From positions 18,260,532 through 18,324,531 of the forward strand of contig NW_026947503.1 of the NCBI RefSeq assembly GCF_034190915.1: a stretch of DNA of 64,000 nt, written 5' to 3'. Source of the stretch: Cavia porcellus (Eukaryota; Chordata; Mammalia; Rodentia; Caviidae). The notes beneath the pieces were generated by a model. That model was given only the letters and a program-made list of their open reading frames with translations, ran no database searches and was not told where the DNA came from. A program made the position numbers and the translations under genes. Below are positions 35,265-46,959 of this stretch, one piece after another; position 1 is the stretch's first letter; every line of letters begins with the position of its first letter.

Positions 35265-35357
35265 CTATTTTTATTGTTATCTCTGGGGATCAAACTCATG
35301 ATCTTGCGCTTGCCAGGATTGTGTTGTGCCGCTGAGCTATATTTTTGGCTTCACGTG
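35265..35357 (-). mobile_element. ID SINE, antisense
   Basis: The plus strand reads TTTTTATTGTTATCTCTGGG, then GATCAAACTCATGATC (B box reversed), GCGCTTGCC, then GCCGCTGAGCTATA (A box reversed). Moderately diverged, with a short T tract as tail. Confidence 0.85.
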
Positions 35358-35529
35358 CTCCAATGAAACCACAATTATCAAAGAGAACATTAAGTTTATA
35401 GTACTATGTCCTTGTTGGGAAAGTCAGAGAACAAGAAAATGTTTGGAAAACTAGAACAGAAATTGGGAGACAGGTAAGAGTCTTATGATTTTGAGGGAGA
35501 TTAGAGTTTTGTTTTTTAGTTATTTAGTT

Positions 35530-35660
35530 AGTTTGCTTGTATTGAGACAGGCTCTGAACTTGTGCTTCTTAGCATAGGCTGACCTTAGTCTCACAACCCT
35601 CTTGTTTTAACTACTGAATGCTCAATTTATAATGGAATGTACCACTATTCCCAGTCAAGA
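35530..35660 (-). mobile_element. B1/Alu-type SINE, antisense, diverged
   Basis: Reversed 7SL-SINE pattern: ATTGAGACAGGCTCTGAACT, then AGCATAGGCTGACCTTAGTC, then CTACTGAATGCTCAATTTAT and TGTACCACTATTCCC. Heavily mutated but collinear along its length. Confidence 0.7.
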
Positions 35661-36913
35661 AGGTGAGTTTATTTTATCCACTTACAGAATCAACAAAGGG
35701 TATAGATTTATGATAAAAGTCAATATGAAAAATGTTAAAGATCATGTTGTCACTTTAACATAAAAAAACATGTTTTATCCTTTAATGTTTTCTATGTATA
35801 TATAGCACACTGTGTTTCAAAGAGGAATGAAAACAGAAAATCATCAGACTTTTATGCTTCAGACTATAGATCTTTCTACGTGTTGAAATCTTGATGTCTG
35901 AATGATTGTCAGTTCATTCTTACTTTGTGGCAGTGATACCTTTTGACTTTCTTACATGGAACTAAGTAAATATTTGCAGTTTGGATGATATGGATCTGTT
36001 GAATTGATGAATAGATGGGAAGAAAAAGCAAAATAAAGTATTATGCTCATGTACACATATATACAACACACACAAATACATCTCATTGTTATGTATATGT
36101 CGAAGATGATTGCTAAAAGTCAAATGAGGAATCATGGAGAAGATTCAGCACACAGATTTAAGTATGTTATAGTTAGTTATAGTACAAAGTTAATCAAGCC
36201 CTATTTAGGATATTTGGAAAAATATAGTGCATACTTACATTATGTCAGTGATATCTGTGATTTAGAAATGTTGTGTAAACTCTAGGTAGATATAAGTAAA
36301 TCACTAATAAAACTTGAAGTTACGATAAAATGATAGGTCACTTTGGAAAAAATATACCAGAACCTACCCATAAAATTTTTATTGTCATGAGTTCTCAGTT
36401 TGAATTACGAAGGAGCTATATTAACGTGAGAAAAGATTGTAGATGTCTTAGGATGGCAAAACTCTATGAAATATTATCAGCCTGCTATTATGGTCTTTGG
36501 TGTTCAATTCATTTATGATCTGTTACAACTGTTTTGTGTCTGCTAAAGTGAAAAAAAAATTACAGTTAAAACAGTCTACACAAAACGGGGGAGTTATTGT
36601 ATTATTACCCATGTAACAGAAGAAATCTCATCCCCTTGCAGTAGAAACGCTATGTGTTAGGTTAATTATGTGATAATAAAAGTTGGTCTTTGCTCTAACA
36701 TGACCCTTTGTTCAACGTGTAATGAATAGATTTGATTATTTAAAGTCTCCATGACTCTATGTTTTGGTAAAAAGAATGCAAACAGGACACAGTCATGCTT
36801 TTGTTTCCTCAATTAAAAAACATTGTGTTAAGAAAAAGATATCACAAAAATTCAGTAAAACTAATTAATGTACCATAAACATAGTTTCAATACGAATGAA
36901 GGCATTAATAAAA
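35661..36913. other. Unassigned AT-rich sequence
   Basis: No family recognised. Frames at 36043-36285 and 36330-36518 look like chance. Confidence 0.4.
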
Positions 36914-37070
36914 TACAGTGGTACTGTGATCCACAAATACTTCTGTTCGTGAAAGAACAAATTTTGCAATTTTGTTTCCATTGCTAAACTCCACATTGGG
37001 TGTTGAACAGGACTATGATCATTTTCCTCAGACTCATGGAATGAATTAAGTTTGTGAATGACTGATTGTA
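36914..37070 (+). mobile_element. Mariner/pogo (Tigger-like) DNA transposon remnant
   Basis: The element starts TA-CAGTGGTACTGTGATCC (TA at 36914-36915) and ends ...GGAATGAATTAAGTTTGTGAATGACTGATTG-TA (right TA at 37069-37070), about 153 bp without the TA pair. The right half is homologous to the 16.8-kb copy, sharing AACAGGACT...CAT and GGAATGAATTAA. It is too short to encode a transposase, so it is a non-autonomous (MITE-like) copy. Confidence 0.55.
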
Positions 37071-37250
37071 AAGAAAAATATAGCTATAAAAATAAATGAA
37101 TTAGATGCCTACATACAACTCTAGAAGAATAATAAGAAACTAAAAAAGTGAAAACAACTAGAAGAAACTGATGATACAGAAATCTTAAAAATAGAACTCA
37201 AATGTTTGTGATTTGACAAAATTTAAAAATCAGAAATCTGGCCAAATTAT
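37071..37250. other. Unassigned AT-rich sequence
   Basis: A-rich, nothing recognised. Confidence 0.4.
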
Positions 37251-39490
37251 ACTTCTTATTAACTTTTATTTGCACATTCTTGCCTTATATAATGACCACA
37301 TTCATCTTAGGACATTTGCACCTGAACATAATATATCTTAATTCATATTTTCCATTCCCCTTCTCTACCTTCATTCCTTCTTTCCATCCCATTTGCAACA
37401 CTGTCTTTCTACAGTTTTCTCTCCATTCTTTTTTTCTTTTGTCTATTACCTTGCTGTTCTTCCCCCATTTCCCCAACTTTATTTCCCTTCTCTTTTGAAG
37501 AATTTCTTCCTACTTCCCAATATCTGTCCTCCTATTTTTACTTTATAAATCCTTTAGATTTCTAAATAATGTGATATTTGATGGTTCCATTATTTCACTT
37601 AAAATTATGATCTTGTGGTACAACCAGTTACCTAAAAATGTCTCAAGTGTATCTTTCTTAATGGAAAAGTAGTATTTCCACTGGATTAAAAACCACGTTT
37701 TCTTGACCAGTCATCTGTTGAAAAGCAATTGTTTTGTTGCCAAGATTTTGATGTTATAAATTATGTTATAATAAACATGGTTGCACATGTTTTGCTGTGG
37801 TCTGATATATTTAACTTTTTTGAGAAGATATTAAGGACAACAGTGGGGTCAAACAGAATCTCTTGTTTTAGTTTTTGAAGAATATACATATTAATTTTCA
37901 TAGTGGTTGTACCATTTTACATTCCCACCAGCAATGGAGAAAGAAGGGTTCCACTTTACTGACAGCCCCAACCAGCGTCTGTTATTGGTTGATTTCTTGA
38001 TAGTCATTTTTTCTGCAGTGAGATAAAATATCAGTGTTGCTTTAATTTGTATTTTCAAAAGACCAGTAATTTAAACATTTTCATATATTTTTTTGTCATT
38101 TGTGCATCTTTATCTTTGAAGTGTCTCTTCACTTAAAATGTCTGTTTTTCGTTTGGATCTTGAAATTTGGTGGATCCGATTGTTTAAAGTTCTTTATATA
38201 TTCTAGATAGAGGCTCTTCATCTGAAAAACAGCGAGTAACACTTTATTCCATTCCATAATTGCCTTTTCAAGAGACAGAACTATCTTACTATATGCAAAA
38301 ACATTTTAATATAATGTTATCCAAGTTGTTTATTCTTTGAAATATATCCTGCTCAATAGGAGTTTTGTTCTGAAGTATTTGCCTATATCTGTATCTTCAA
38401 GAATTTTGCTTGTTTTATTTTTCGGAATATTAAGTGTTTTTTGTTTGTTTGTTTGTTTTGTTTTGTTTTGTTTAAATATCTAGATCTTTGATTCGTTATT
38501 ACTTTAATGCACGGTGAGAGAAATGGGTCTATATTTAATCTTTGTTGTATGAAATTGTAATTTTTCCAGAACTACTTATTTTAGAGGCTTTCAGTGAAAT
38601 CTTTATTTTATTTTATTCTTTATGAAAGATAAACTGAGTTTGCTTGGAGTTGTTTCTGCATATTCTATTCTGCTCCACTGATCCTTGGGTCTGTTGTTCT
38701 GACAGTATGTGTTGTTTTTATACCGGTAGCTTTGTAGTATAACTTAATTGGTGGTTGTGATCCACCCTGCCTTGTATTTGTTGCCTAGAACTGCTCTTGC
38801 TATTCTAGGTCTTTTCAGGCTACAAATGAATTTTATGACATTTTCTCTAGTTTTATGAGATACGCTATTTTTTAAATTGGGGTTTCATGAAGATTGTATG
38901 ACAGTTTTGGAAGTTGGCCATTTCACTTTATTCACTCTTCCCTTCGAAGAACAAGGGATATATTTTCTATTTTCCGATCTCCTCTTCCATCTCCTTTTTT
39001 AGAGCACTGTAACTTTCAATGTACTACCTTTGATCTCCTTCATTAGATTTATTCTTAAACACTTCCTTTTTTGGGGGATGGTACTATGAAATGTGTCGAT
39101 TTCCTAATTTCTCTTTCAGTAAATATTTTTAATTGTATACATGAATGTTACTTACTTTTTTTGAGTTCTGATATTTTGTCCTGCTATGTTACTGCATTTT
39201 TTAAATTAAATTTAAGAGTCTTGGAGTTTTTGGTGATGTCTTTTATATGGAACTTTATGGTTTCTATAGCACATTATAATTTAAATTTTTCCTCTCTTGT
39301 CCATGTGCCCTTTATTCCTTTTTCTTTTCTAACTGCTCTGTATAATGTTTGTAGAATTATATTGAACAAGAGTGGTGGGCATTCTTGGTTTTTTTTTTTC
39401 CTGGTTTTAGTGTGAAAATTTTCAGTTTTTGATCATTTAATTTGATTTTGGCTGTTTGTCATAGATGGCTTTTATCAGATGCCAGTAGGA
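37251..39490 (-). mobile_element. L1 LINE, antisense 3' part (3'UTR and ORF2 C-terminal half)
   Basis: From left to right the minus-strand element runs from its 3'UTR (pyrimidine-rich on the plus strand at 37330-37540), through the ORF2 end. The latter includes TTTTACATTCCCACCAGCAA at about 37915, the TATTCTGCTCCACTGATCC block at about 38665 and the TTGTAGTATAAC block at about 38735. It ends at the RQGCPLSP-neighbouring region at about 39360-39480, near CATAGATGGCTTTTAT. A (GTTT)n/(GTTTT)n run at 38437-38472 has expanded inside it. Many stops and indels are present. The frame at 39071-39415 is an antisense shadow. Confidence 0.9.
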
Positions 39491-39499
39491 CATACTGGA

Positions 39500-40250
39500 A
39501 CTTATGTGACACCGTAAAGCAGTTCAGTCAGTTTACAGTGAAGATTTCCTACATCAGAACAATGAGGCAGGCTCAGATAAATAACCTAGTGTTCAACCTC
39601 AAACTACTAGAAAAGAACATGTTAAACCAAAGTTCATATGAAGAATGGACTTATGTATTTATGACTAAGAAAACAATATAAATAATTGAAGAGTTGATTC
39701 TTTGAAAGGTTAAAATTGAGAAATATTAGCCAACCTTATCTAAACAAGGAAAGAAAAGACCCAAATCCACCCAACTAGAAATGAAAAGGGGAAAATCACA
39801 AAAGATCCTGCAGAAATCTAGAAGATTATCGATACCTACTTGAAAATCTGTGCTAGAGTATGATGGAAATTTCAGAGGAAATATATTAAATCCTGGATTT
39901 GTATGAATTACCAAATGTAAGTCAGGAAGATATAAAATTTCTGAACAATACAATATCATTCAATGAAATTGAAGAAGTAGTAAGTTAAAAAAAAAAAAAA
40001 CTACTAAGAAATGAAAAGCCCAGGTTCTGATGATTTCACTGCTGAATTCTAAAAGGCCTTCAGAGGACATCTGATTACACTAATCCTCTACTACTAAATC
40101 CACTGTTCCACTGCTACTCTTTAATAAAACCTCCAAAGTCATTGTTACAGAAAGCATTACTCTTATACGAAAACTAGAGATGGATTTAAATAATTTTTGC
40201 AAATAATAATCCACTTCCTTATGTGTATCAAGATTCTCAAACATGTGTAG
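39500..40250 (+). mobile_element. L1 LINE, inverted 5' segment (ORF2, before and into the RT domain)
   Basis: The orientation flips here. The plus strand now encodes L1 ORF2 sequence that lies upstream of the previous segment. A GAGTTGATTCTTTGAAAGG block at about 39690 is followed by the RT-domain start, where KSPGSDDFTAEF can be read at about 40017-40050 (the family has KSPGPDGFTAEF). Then come a SITLIRK word at about 40155 and an SLM...KIL-type word near 40215. An A tract at 39987-40000 and several stops break the frame. Together with the antisense segment this looks like one L1 copy with a 5' inversion. Confidence 0.85.
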
Positions 40251-41659
40251 TGAATAACGTAAGTCCCTGACTTACAAACATTTGAATTATAAACTTTTAC
40301 AAATACAGACTTTGCATTACTATTATTTGTAGTTGCTAACAAATCATAGTAGTTCATATGTCTGCTGAACACTGTCACAGTTATGCTGCTATGTGTTTAG
40401 TGTATAGTGTGATAGTGTATAGTTTTACAACCATGTTGAACGTAACAAGAGTCACTTTGATACAATCTTTCTGAACACCCCATTGGTAATACTAAATGAA
40501 CAAGAAAAAGACAAGTAAATAGATCAACAAAGAGTAATGAAGTAGAATCAGGGAAATTTTCCTTGGAAAAAAAGATCAAGATTTAATAGCTGCATAGACT
40601 AATTGTTCAAAATTGAACAAGAGAAAGACTCACCAGGGAGAAGTTTAGAATCCAATGGGAACAGTCATGTAATTGAGGAGTAGATTGCACAGTAGAATCT
40701 GTTATGATAAAGGATTCAAGAAAGAGACCACTTACATTGCAATTATTATAACTGATCTTCTGGCCATCAAATAAAAATACATCTGGCCATAGGTAGGGAG
40801 AGACTTTATATGAAATTTTATTTTATTAGTGAAGCAAGCTACTGTTGGGAGGAGTTTTGTTACAACAGGGAAAACACTGTGGACATGGATCCACAACGCT
40901 TTCCAAGCCTAGGACAGTGGTTCTTTTTCAGTAGGGAAAAATAAGCAAAGCTAGAAATCACCAGTGTGGTGAAGTGGAATAAGTAAGAAGAATTGGGTGA
41001 GCTAACAGCAGATCAGAAGATATCTTACCTTGAAGTAAACCTAGTGTTGGGACGAACTCTTGGTGGGATGTAATATTTTTATATAGGATAAAGGAGACTT
41101 TCAGGAAGATGAAAAGTTTCACCAAAGTTTGGTTCACAAGCATTTTGTTATTATAGATATTTGTGGGGAGAAATCAACTAACTAAAGCACTACAGAACAG
41201 GAATTCAGAGGGTGTTGCTGATATTGTAGCTAAATAAGAGAACATCATTCACATGTTATATAGAGAAGGCAATGCTTTACATGCAGCCATTTCCAGGAAC
41301 TGGGAAGGGAGGTGGTCATGGAATTTCTTTAATAATTATTATTTCCCAGAATCACAGGGCTTGAATAAAAATTACTATCATAAAATTGAAGTAGCTTCTA
41401 GGGAACAGGCTAATGTTATAAAAATTGGAAAAACAACAAATGACAGAACAATGAGATAAGGAGACAAAAGCATATTCCAGACATGAATATGAGACCAGAA
41501 CACAGTGATTTAAGATGCATCTATACATTCTTTAGTATGGCTTCCTTCACTTTTGCATTCTTGTGTGAATGTGCTGGTCTTGAAGACATAATTCTAGCCA
41601 GTATGATTAAATGATATTGTGCAACTTTGAAGACTAAGACATTGAAAATATTTGCTTAT
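40251..41659. other. Unassigned sequence
   Basis: No family recognised. The segment at about 40700-41130 is less AT-rich and could be retroelement-derived. Minus-strand frames at 40163-40378, 40397-40579 and 40958-41143 look like chance. Confidence 0.35.
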
Positions 41660-41741
41660 TTCTTCTTCTTCTTCTTCTTCTTCTTCTTCTTCTTCTTCTT
41701 CTTCTTCTTCTTCTTCTTCTTCTTCTTCTTCTTCATCTTCT
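41660..41741. repeat. (TTC)n / (GAA)n trinucleotide repeat
   Basis: Roughly 25 uninterrupted TTC units, then one ATC and a further TTC. This is a homopurine-homopyrimidine repeat. Confidence 0.97.
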
Positions 41742-42035
41742 TTGATTGATAATTTTGGAGGAAGTCAGGTATAAGACAGCTTGACGGAAAGATACTTCAT
41801 GATCACACGATGCAAGGTCCCCACTCAATTGTCCTATGGGCGAACTGATTTAGGATCCTCTAAGGTAAGGCTTCAAACCTGTTGACATTCTGAGCACAAA
41901 TTTATCAGAGATCCTGGACAAGAAGTACTCTGCGAAACTAATGGTGAATTTTTAATACCCCAAGCTGTGAGATAAAACAATGTTTATGCTTTCAAACCGC
42001 TATGTTTAGGATAAAATGTTCCTCTGCAATAGACA
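41742..42035 (+). mobile_element. Possible MaLR-type LTR, 3' part
   Basis: The end, CAAGCTGTGAGATAAAACAA followed by a CTATGTTTAGGATAAAATG block and a terminal AGACA at about 42035, resembles the 3' end of mammalian MaLR (MLT1/ORR1) LTRs. The 5' end and a target duplication were not found. Confidence 0.45.
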
Positions 42036-43119
42036 AATAATCCAAGCCTTTTGAAAACTGCTCTTTGATTTTTTTTTTTTGTACTAGGTTTGGTAGGTTA
42101 ATTCCCAAAGCTATAATATAAATTTCCAAAAAGTAATATAGTTTACTTCTTTGCTATCTCCCTGAGAACTTTAAATATCATCAGACTTGTATAAAAATAT
42201 ATAAAACTCTTATTTATTATATGCTATAGGGACATCCATAATGAATATCAAATTTTGAGATAAGAACAGAGATACATAGCAAAAAAAGTAGAAAAATGAG
42301 TCACAAATATAAGATAGAAATGGAGACGATATCTGTTAGCAATAAATCCATAATGTTTGTTACCAAACATACTTAACATGCTTTTATCATTTTGTGGCAT
42401 ACATTTATACTTTATATTATAATTGTCTCAATATAAAAACTAAAATATGCAACGATTGCTCTCACTTATGATTAAAGTCCTAAACACTTATGTTTACCAC
42501 TAAGGAGCTTTTATACAGGTTTGCCTCCAAAATCTTGAAGTGATTTCTATGTAGTGGAAATAGTTTAATTCCATGATCATCTTTCTTTATAATCTGTAAA
42601 CCTGTGGTGTTTATTAGAGCCAGTGCCTACATGTCACTAGCATTTTTCCTGTGGATGGAGGTCAAGATGGCCTCATTCTGTTTGCCTTTTCATAATAGTA
42701 GGAACTATTCTCCAAAGATTAGGGCAGGAGTAGTGCCTCAGCTTGTTTATTAAACGTGTAACTTCACGGCTGTTTTACTTTCATAAAACCTACAATTAAT
42801 TCCTTGCCATCTCTCTGTTGTCATTTTAATCAGGCCTTATGTGAAGAGGTTAATAAAGACAATTGTGGTTTTTTGAAATGCTTAGGTTAGTAGTGTAGCT
42901 ATAATACAAGTCAGTGCACCTGTGGTTCCAAATACAGCAACCTTAACACAATTTCTGAAAATGCCAAAGACAAATGACTTGAACACAGTCTGAAGACTCA
43001 AACAGGAAAATGAATGTAAGTAGGGAAATGTTATAATGTAATTTCTAACAGTCTTGTCTTGTTTCAATTCTATCTGTTTTGGACACAATAGCCTGTAAAA
43101 TGGGTAGTCCACACCACAG
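42036..43119. other. Unassigned sequence with a possible conserved block
   Basis: Mostly AT-rich. The part at about 42595-42870 is repeat-free and less decayed, with words such as ACAATTAATTCC and GTCATTTTAATCAGG that are typical in texture of conserved noncoding DNA. Confidence 0.35.
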
Positions 43120-43174
43120 CAAAACAAACAAACAAACAAAAAAAAACAAACAAACAAACAAAAAAAAAAAAAAA
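43120..43174. repeat. (CAAA)n and A tract
   Basis: CAAA units are interrupted by a short A run and end in 18 A. The minus-strand Phe-rich frame across it is an artefact. Confidence 0.95.
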
Positions 43175-44459
43175 CCCATGTATTTGATAAAGTATTTTTG
43201 TGTTAATATTCAACGGGAAATTTCCACTGTACACTAGATTTGCATTCCTACATCTAACATGTTAATTTAAAATTTTCTCTAATTAAAATCAGGTGTATAT
43301 ATTATGCACATACTTTTTGCAAGGTGAAATGATAAATACACACAGAAGTAGGTTTCTTGCTGTTTCTTCTTGCATGTAAACTATTTTCCCCCATAGATAC
43401 AATAATGTGTTTGTGCCCTAACAGAACCTCATTTGGCCAGGTTTTCCCGTGTAGCTGACACAAGGTGAGAGTTCTCCACAAAGCACTGTTTGATCTACAA
43501 TGTGCCCTTTGCTTTCAGGAAAAGCTCTCACCCTGCTTAGATTTAGAAGTTGACCAGCCAGAGAATCAGCACTAGCTTTGAAAATACGTTCTGGCTAGAG
43601 ATCGTGAAACCTAGGTCAGCAGTGTTGCAGAAGGTACTCGGGCTTGATTCTTCACACAGCTGAATTGTGGGCCCAATTTTTTCACCATAGTATATATGAT
43701 TTTATAAAAACTGGCATAAATGAGTTGTGATCAGAAAGAATAAGATATCATTGGCCTATACTACCTCTTTATCTCAATTCTAACCTTAGCCTAGATAGTA
43801 TTCCTGTGTAGGTCTTGATATAAAATAGTATACTAGATTACAAATTTAAATTAGTGTCTCAATATGAAAACTAATGATCTATATTTGATGGTAGAAAAAG
43901 AAAAATTAAACCTATGATTAGACTTAACAATGTAGCCCATCAATTAGGTAGTTATGAGCATAGCCTGCCAGAATCTAATGATGCCATTTAAGAAACATTT
44001 TCATTTGCTTCTGTAACCCTGAAACTAAATGTGCATTTTTCTTCCTGACTAGTTTCACTAACAAGGCCAAAAGGTAGCAAGAGCTTGACTCTGCAAGAGA
44101 GCAAATCATCCCTGATCAATAGCTTCACTCAGATCCGCACTCTGGAATGTACATCAGACCCTATGCTGGGAGAAACTAAGAACCTGCTGTCTCGCACACC
44201 ATGGCCAGGAGCCAGGAAGGCACTTAGGGAACCAGAATCTGCACTGCCAGGTTTAAAGGCATTTTATGCATTTGAGAGTTGCCCCCCCCAAACCCCCTGC
44301 AGCTAACAGATTTCATTCTAACGTAATTGCAAAGCAAAGTCATTTAAGAACTCAGCACTTGCACTGTTATTTAGTCAACCAATACTATCAGGGTGGTGTT
44401 CAACTGACTTTAATATAAATTTTGCTGCTTCTAAATGTGCAATGTTAAAAATTCAACAG
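43175..44459. other. Unassigned, less AT-rich sequence
   Basis: No repeat family recognised. A 73-codon plus-strand frame at 44085-44306 follows a pyrimidine-rich stretch ending in AG (near 44030-44052) that could mimic a splice acceptor. It has no recognisable domain, and I do not call it an exon. A run of 8 C lies at 44283-44290. Confidence 0.35.
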
Positions 44460-44645
44460 GACCTGGAAGTGGTGCTGCATGCCTGTTATACCAGCATCCT
44501 GGGAGGCTGAGGCATGAGAATTGCAGGAGTTCAGTCCAGGCAATTCAGCAACTCAGTTAAGATATGTCTCAAAAACTAAAAAAGGGCTGAGTGTGAAAGG
44601 TCTTTGAGATAAATCCCCTGAGATAAATATGAAAAATAAGGACAA
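44460..44645 (+). mobile_element. B1-dID dimeric SINE, complete
   Basis: The left 7SL-derived half reads GTGGTGCTGCATGCCTGTTA, CCAGCATCCTGGGAGGCTGA, GCAGGAGTTCAGTCCAGGC, then ATGTCTCAAAAACTAAAAAA. It is followed at once by an ID-like half that starts GGGCTGAGTGTGAAAGG and ends ATAAATCCCCTGAGATAAA with an A-rich tail. This is the clearest B1-dID in the window. Confidence 0.85.
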
Positions 44646-44984
44646 CAGAAGTTATATTTAAGAAACGAATCACTGTGACTCAGTAGTGCTATTGTTATTT
44701 TTAAATGTGTTACTCAAAATCATAAATCCCAACTTGAAGGAATCACAAAATGATAGATTAAATTATGAAATATTTCAAGTAACACTAGCCAAAGACAAGG
44801 CGAAGTAGATAGAAAACTAGTAATACCCTTAGAAAACATTTGTAGGAAATAAAACAATGCAATTAATAAAAGACCATAAGCTTAAATACTTTTTTTGCCA
44901 TATAACTAATGAGCCATTTTTGCTGAACAATGCTTACAAACTATATAAGTGGTCATTTTAGTGAGCCAAAGTTACTTATTTTAA
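44646..44984. other. Unassigned AT-rich sequence
   Basis: Nothing recognised. Confidence 0.4.
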
Positions 44985-45200
44985 CTTTTTAAAATTTTTA
45001 TTTTCATTAGTACATGTTTTCAGCACATGATTACCTTCATCCTGCATGTTGGTACATGCACATAACACAACTTAATTCATTTTTTCCCCTTCCATTTTTT
45101 CCCTCCCCACTTTCTCCATTTATTTTAATAATGAAAATGCACCTTGCACCACAATTCATTGTGGAACAGAAAATCAGTAAGGTTTTACTTGTTATTTTTG
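44985..45200 (-). mobile_element. Older L1 3' end, antisense
   Basis: TTTATTTTCATTAGTACATG, then TTTTCAGCACATGATTACC and a pyrimidine-rich tract (45085-45120). It matches the antisense L1 ends at 37.26 and 53.08 kb. Facing frames at 45014-45244 (+) and 45037-45219 (-) are shadows of it. Confidence 0.6.
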
Positions 45201-45539
45201 GAGAAACAATGATTTTCATGATTCATAATATTGAGTATGTTTGACTTTCTATAAAAATTGTTCACTTAACGGTCAAAATATTGTTCATAAAATAAAGGGG
45301 AAATTGTATCTATCTCAGAATAAAAATAATCTGCCATCTCTTCCCACTCCTTCCGGCTCTGCAGTGTGACATTGTCTAACTTGTGATATAGGAACAGTGG
45401 AAAATATTTCTTTTCATTATTGTTTTACTTGAAGTATCAAGGATCAGTTCTACCTTGTAAGTTACATGGCAAATCAGTGACTATCAATGTTGATACAAAA
45501 ACCCTTTTAAAATTTGGTAATTGTTATTTGTGTGTATGT

Positions 45540-46920
45540 TAGTAATTAATGATGAATTTGGGCCGAAAAATATTGCCTCTCACTTTAACTCACACAGTGT
45601 AAATTCAAAATAGTTGTCATCAGGAAAATGTTTATATAATTATAATTCATGAAATTATTTTTTTAAAAAAATAGTGACTAATATTTCACTGTATGAATAA
45701 ACCAAATTATATCATTTCATTCTACTTAAAATGAACTTTCAACTTTTTCAGTGTATATTTCATTATTAGTAATACTTGCAAAGGAAAAATACTTTACACA
45801 TTGTTTCATAAAAAATGTGTTCCTTTTATTTATTTATGCATATGTGAATGCATTTATATTTTGAATGTACAAACATATGTATGTTAGTAAATTTAGAAAG
45901 TTTTAGTATTTATATGCAACACATGTCCATATATCCATATATAATCGTTGGATTACAATGCATTTGTATGTTCAGTTGTACAGAGTAATGCCTAATTAAT
46001 TTTTATGAGGTTCTATCATTTTATACATTCAACAGTTGTAGTTTAGCAATCCCACATGAATGTTCATTTTTATCAGATGTTAGGGTTTTGGTCCATTGAA
46101 TTAGTAGGAATATTTTTCTGCATTTTCTCAATTATTAATAAAATGAAGCATACTTGCCTTATGGCTGACAGCCATATTTTTTGGGGGGTACAGGGAATCA
46201 AACTCAGGAGGTCACACTTGCCACACAGGTCTTCATACCTGACAGGCATTTTTATGTTTCATTTCTGTGGAATTTCATTTGCATCATTATGCACTTTACA
46301 TGTAATTTTTGGAAATTTAGAAATTTTTTATATATCCTGGATATAAATAACTTGTGAATAATTTGATTAGCAAATATTTTAATTAGCTCATAAATGCTTT
46401 TGCTTTTACTTTTTTCTTCTATTTATTAATAAATGGAAAATCTTAAATTTAATACTTTAATGTATTAATTTTTCTCCACTTTGATCTAGTGTTTAGTAAT
46501 CTTTTCAATTCTGTTCTTTAAATATACTATCTTAATATTTTCATTTTTTATTTTCTCTTCAAAGCACTTTGGTGGATTCTATGTATATTTAAAATTTCAA
46601 ATCATTTAAAATTAATTATAAGTATTTTAATATATTGTTTGAATTTACCTTATCATTTTTGTATTTTTCTACTTGTTTGGTTTCTCATTTACTGCATTTT
46701 TGTTGATTTAATTATTCAGTGTTTCCTGTTAATTTCTTAACTAATTTGGGAATTTTCCTATGCTTTATTATTGTTTGGTTGCCTAATGAATTGGGCACTG
46801 ACATTAAATTCCAATGTTTAAGCATTTCAGATGTTTTTATTTTTCTGAACAATATCGGGCTGTGAATTATTTTCTAATCCTTTCCCCCAATAATATACCA
46901 CAACTTTTTCTTTTTAAAAT
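45540..46920 (-). mobile_element. Ancient L1 (L1M-like), antisense, heavily decayed
   Basis: Collinear weak matches to the antisense 3' half of old L1 run through here: TAATATTTCACTGTATGAAT at 45678, GTATATTTCATTATTAGTA at about 45752, TATCATTTTATACATTCAAC at 46014, and TATATCCTGGATATAAATAA at 46330. It may be one insertion with the 44985-45200 piece. An ID-like SINE interrupts it at 46.2 kb and a younger L1 3'UTR adjoins its right end. Confidence 0.5.
46176..46248 (-). mobile_element. ID-like (tRNA-derived) SINE fragment, antisense
   Basis: GGGGGTACAGGGAATCAAAC, then TCAGGAGGTCACACTTGCCA and CACAGGTCTTCATACCTGAC resemble a reversed ID body. It sits within the old L1 and is diverged. Confidence 0.5.
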
Positions 46921-46959
46921 TTTTCAAAGATGTTAGTGTGTAATCTATTAATTGGTGAT

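Noticed and set aside
39071..39415. 114-codon plus-strand frame
   Set aside because: Antisense shadow of a minus-strand L1 ORF2.
40915..40935. CAGTGGTTCTTTTT, resembling a hAT transposon terminal repeat
   Set aside because: No matching inverted end or 8-bp target duplication found nearby.
44085..44306. Possible exon with an upstream pyrimidine tract and AG
   Set aside because: No domain, no partner exons and no donor site that I could defend.
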